A DNA stretch of 64,000 nucleotides, taken from contig OY997588.1 in assembly GCA_963921825.1 (NCBI GenBank), positions 131,533,203 through 131,597,202 of the forward strand. The letters run 5' to 3'. The notes beneath the pieces are model-generated. The model worked only from the letters and a program-made list of their open reading frames with translations. It was not told the DNA's origin and did no database searches. Positions 61,436 through 64,000 of the stretch are shown piece after piece. Made by a program: the position numbers and the translations under genes. This DNA is from Erodium maritimum. Lineage: Eukaryota; Streptophyta; Magnoliopsida; Geraniales; Geraniaceae. The stretch's first letter is position 1, and every line of letters starts with the position of its first letter.

Positions 61436-62367
61436 TCAACCTGGGGGGATCATGGCCGACGTGTCCTTTGCTTCCTCGGCCATCCACTGATCGAATGCCT
61501 TGAGCTTCAGCTGCGCGGCAGTTTCTCTTTCCCTCGAGTCGCTTGCTGCTTTCGCCGCTAAATGGGCCTGCTGAACACTATCGACAAGCTCTTTCTTAGA
61601 TGTTACAGGGTTTTTACCTTTGAGCCTCGTAGCTTTGGCAGCCTTCTGACCCATAGGCCGCTTGTACGCCGGTTGACACTCCGTATTAGCAGCCGTGGTC
61701 TGCTGACTCTCATCCAACGTTGTGTCACCACGACTGAGCTTTGTCGAGTCGGTAGTCTCGTCGACATCGAACTGAAGCGGTGTGCCTCCGTTGACTTCCT
61801 AGGGCTGCTCGACGGAAAAAAAAAATTTGAATTCCACTTTTGTTGGTCTCTGACTAGTGTCCACCAACATTTCCAAGTGAATAGGTGTCCATTCACCTAC
61901 TCGTACTGTTTCTCGGTCAATGACACGATTTCATCATCAGAACGGCCGCTCCTGTGGTCCCTGCAGTTCTTGACGAACATCCCCTGGAAGCTCGTAACTC
62001 TCGTATTGACTTGACCCCAGTGGTCCTTGCACTGATTAGCTGTCCTTACCGGATCATCCGGTCCACGCGTACTAGCAACTTCTTCGCCGATGGCCGCCCA
62101 GTACTTCAGATTATGTTTCTGATTCCCGTAAATTGAGTCGAACGAAAGGTGCATCCAAGCTCGAACTAACCGCTCGTCCTCATCGGCGCTCCAAAGATTT
62201 CGCTTCCCTCTAGGTTTTGGTTGAACCACGCCGGCGGCCTCGGGAAGCGTTGGAGGTGTAACGTTTGTCGGATCGGCTGGAAGGCTTGGTGGAAAAAGCT
62301 CTTGTGTCATCGGTTCGTTGTGCAACGACCTAAACATTTGGCCCCACTTGTTGAGATCGAACGACAT
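61436..62367 (-). pseudogene. PIF/Harbinger ORF1 (MYB/trihelix-like), nearly whole
   Basis: Starts MSFDLNKWGQMF at 62367. LWSADEDERLVRAWMHLSFD and SIYGNQKHNLKYWAAIGEEV form the MYB/trihelix core, followed by NQCKDHWGQVNTRVTSFQGM. A TAG follows KQYE near 61897, then a frameshift near the A-run at 61815-61825 leads to the C-terminal part with QKAAKATRLKGKNPV and DQWMAEEAKDTSAM. With about two lesions it is the youngest ORF1 here. A LINE tail sits just before its start codon. Confidence 0.72.
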
Positions 62368-62378
62368 TTTAAATAGAA

Positions 62379-63020
62379 TTTTTTTTTATCAGCAAAAAAA
62401 ACGATTTTTATTAAAGAAGGCCCGGAGGCCTGGGGAAACAGAGCAGGGCCAAAAGCCCAACAAGAAAACAGAAAAAGAGGGGCCCAAGAAGACTTGGGAA
62501 GCCAACCGAAGTTCATCGAAACTCGGACCGACACCTCGAGACATCCGCCGCGCACGCACACCAAGGGATCACGCGCCAGAAGACGAAGAGAAAAAACCGG
62601 CGACGCCTACGGCCAGCACCGAGGGAGTAGCGGCGAGAGACCCACCGACCAGCATCGCAACCCACCAAACAACGATCCAAGCCAAGGAAAACCCAAGATG
62701 CAGCACAAGGGCTGAGGAACTCGCCGGGGCCAACGCCCAGGAATACGCGGCGAGCCTCGCCAACACCACCCGCGAGCGGCGGGAAGGAGCGAGGAAGGTG
62801 GAGATTCGGAGCTGGAGCGAAGGCGGGGGCCAGAGGAAGCCGACGGAGGTGGTGGAGGAGAGCGCTGGGGCCAACACCCAGAGAAGCAGCGAGACCACGG
62901 AGCGGGGGCGAAGCTGAGGAGGTCGGTCCGAGCACCAAAGAGCAAACGGAGGTCGAAGGAGGAGACGCCGGACCAGCCAGATCTGGAACTACCGGAAGAG
63001 ATGGGCCACTGATGCGGGTG
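62379..63020 (-). mobile_element. LINE 3'-end fragment
   Basis: Starts with a T run and ATCAGCAAAAAAAACG, like the other LINE tails here. CATTTTAA occurs just outside both limits (62365-62372 and 63021-63028) and may be the target duplication, although ATAGAA lies between it and the T run. GC-rich, giving long but meaningless plus frames. Confidence 0.55.
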
Positions 63021-63028
63021 CATTTTAA

Positions 63029-64000
63029 CACGTAAAAGGGCCACACTATATCGAGTTATATAGGCTTTTAGTCCTGTTTTCTATCATATAGTTAGGTTTA
63101 TGATGAATAATTGTGTTTCTCTGTTTTTTTCGGTGTTTCAATGGAAAACCGATGTATTTTGGGTGTTTCGTGCTTAAGATAGTCAAAAGGGTCGATTTTG
63201 TTCGCTTCGAAATATATTCATGACTGGTCTTGTTTTGTAGGTCTTGAAAAAAGGAATTTTTTGGCGCAAGAACGAGATCAATCGGAGCTCAAACGAAGTC
63301 GGAGCGAGCAAAATAGCGGAATAGGAGCAAAATTGGAGATTGAGCCAGAGCCTGACACCTGTCCAGCCGCCATTCTTCCTGCGCGCGACACGTGGCACAC
63401 CGCAGCCGCCAGCCTCCTCTCGCGCGCCATGTGTCCAAAGCGGGCCCCGCCTCCGCGCTTGTGGTGACCCGAGGTGCGGACATGTGTCCCATCCGGGCCC
63501 GACCAGCCGCTCCACCTCTGCCTTCGCGCCACGTGTCTAGCCGCTCCACCTCTGCCTTCGCGCCATCTGTCTCGGTCAAGCTCCTCTCCCCTTTCGACAC
63601 GCGTGTAGGGCAGCAGTTCCTTCCCCTATATTTTTTTGACTGCGCCGCACCCATTTAAAAGGGGATCTGCTTCATTTGGGAGCATCTTCTTCGTTTCATT
63701 TTTTTTTACAGACAGAGCAAGAACATGAAGGAAACACTATTTTCTTGTATAGTTTTTATTTCTTTTTTTAGAGAGTTTATAAGAGAAAATATTATATTAA
63801 ATCAATAGTTGAGGATCTATAGTTTTGTGGGTAGAGAACCATTTTGAGATTTATTTGGGTGTTGATTTTTGGAGACAAACTCCATTGTTGACTACACAAG
63901 TGAATTTCCTTTGGTGGATCTTCAAGAGCTTCAAGGAGAGGGATCGAAGAAGAGGAAGAGCAACATTAGACGACTAATTTGGTGATTGTATCTCAACTTT
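63029..64000 (+). repeat. Possible LTR-retroelement terminal region, cut by window end
   Basis: Contains TTGGCGCAAGAACGAGATCA, shared in part with both arms of the inverted repeat at 46-47.5 kb, then a GC-rich block with repeated CCACCTCTGCCTTCGCGCCA, a TATA-like TTTAAAAGGG at 63654 and a purine-rich tail. This order fits a plant LTR promoter region, but I see no second LTR or coding. Confidence 0.35.

Noticed and set aside
62318-62917. 199-codon plus frame rich in Arg, Glu and Thr
   Set aside because: It crosses the ORF1 start region and the reversed GC-rich LINE tail; composition only.

Overview
This is nuclear DNA from a flowering plant, almost certainly a eudicot. The evidence is GT-AG spliced genes of land-plant families (defensin, class III peroxidase, SLOW GREEN 1, DUF3444 J-protein, TOM1/TOM3-like protein, aldo-keto reductase, myo-inositol oxygenase) set in a dense field of transposable elements. 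The species cannot be told from the sequence. Seven host genes are supported, together with one relic of a SEN1-like helicase gene. The rest is mostly mobile DNA and its decay products.

Layout. 1-316: last exon of a plant defensin whose first exon lies off the left edge. 317-8.8 kb: decayed repeats and a 3.4 kb solo LTR. 8.87-12.15 kb: four-exon peroxidase with a LINE in intron 2. 12.6-13.35 kb: helicase relic. 14.45-15.45 kb: intronless SLOW GREEN 1 (minus). 15.73-22.48 kb: one or two PIF/Harbinger transposons with a transposase gene split by a solo LTR, followed by a MYB/trihelix-like accessory ORF. 22.51-27.7 kb: further Harbinger-type accessory ORFs on the minus strand and a nested hAT-like MITE. 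28.4-29.6 kb: LINE tails. 30.0-34.5 kb: J-domain gene (minus) with an inferred 5'UTR exon and a MITE-bearing 5'UTR intron. 34.7-38.2 kb: LINE ORF1 and LINE 3' pieces with a short solo LTR inside. 38.16-45.0 kb: two more long solo LTRs and their degenerate host repeats. 45.9-48.6 kb: a large inverted repeat with a tandem-repeat centre. 49.25-52.56 kb: eleven-exon TOM1/TOM3-like gene (plus), tail to tail with a three-exon aldo-keto reductase (53.13-55.23 kb, minus). 55.5-57.7 kb: LINE fragments. 58.0-60.07 kb: ten-exon myo-inositol oxygenase. 60.4-62.4 kb: another pair of MYB-like Harbinger ORFs (minus). 62.4-64 kb: a LINE tail and LTR-like sequence cut by the window end.

The host genes do not form a pathway. 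The less ordinary observations are: (1) five solo LTRs sharing one terminal sequence, each with a 5-bp target duplication, the long ones differing mainly in a GC-rich palindromic repeat zone; (2) an inverted repeat with arms of about 1 kb around an array of roughly 45-50 bp repeats; (3) Harbinger-type loci carrying two different MYB-like ORFs and no visible transposase; and (4) a myo-inositol oxygenase gene with two short in-frame losses, one of which appears to come from a displaced splice acceptor. All gene models were built by eye from splice signals and family motifs; nothing was aligned to a database.
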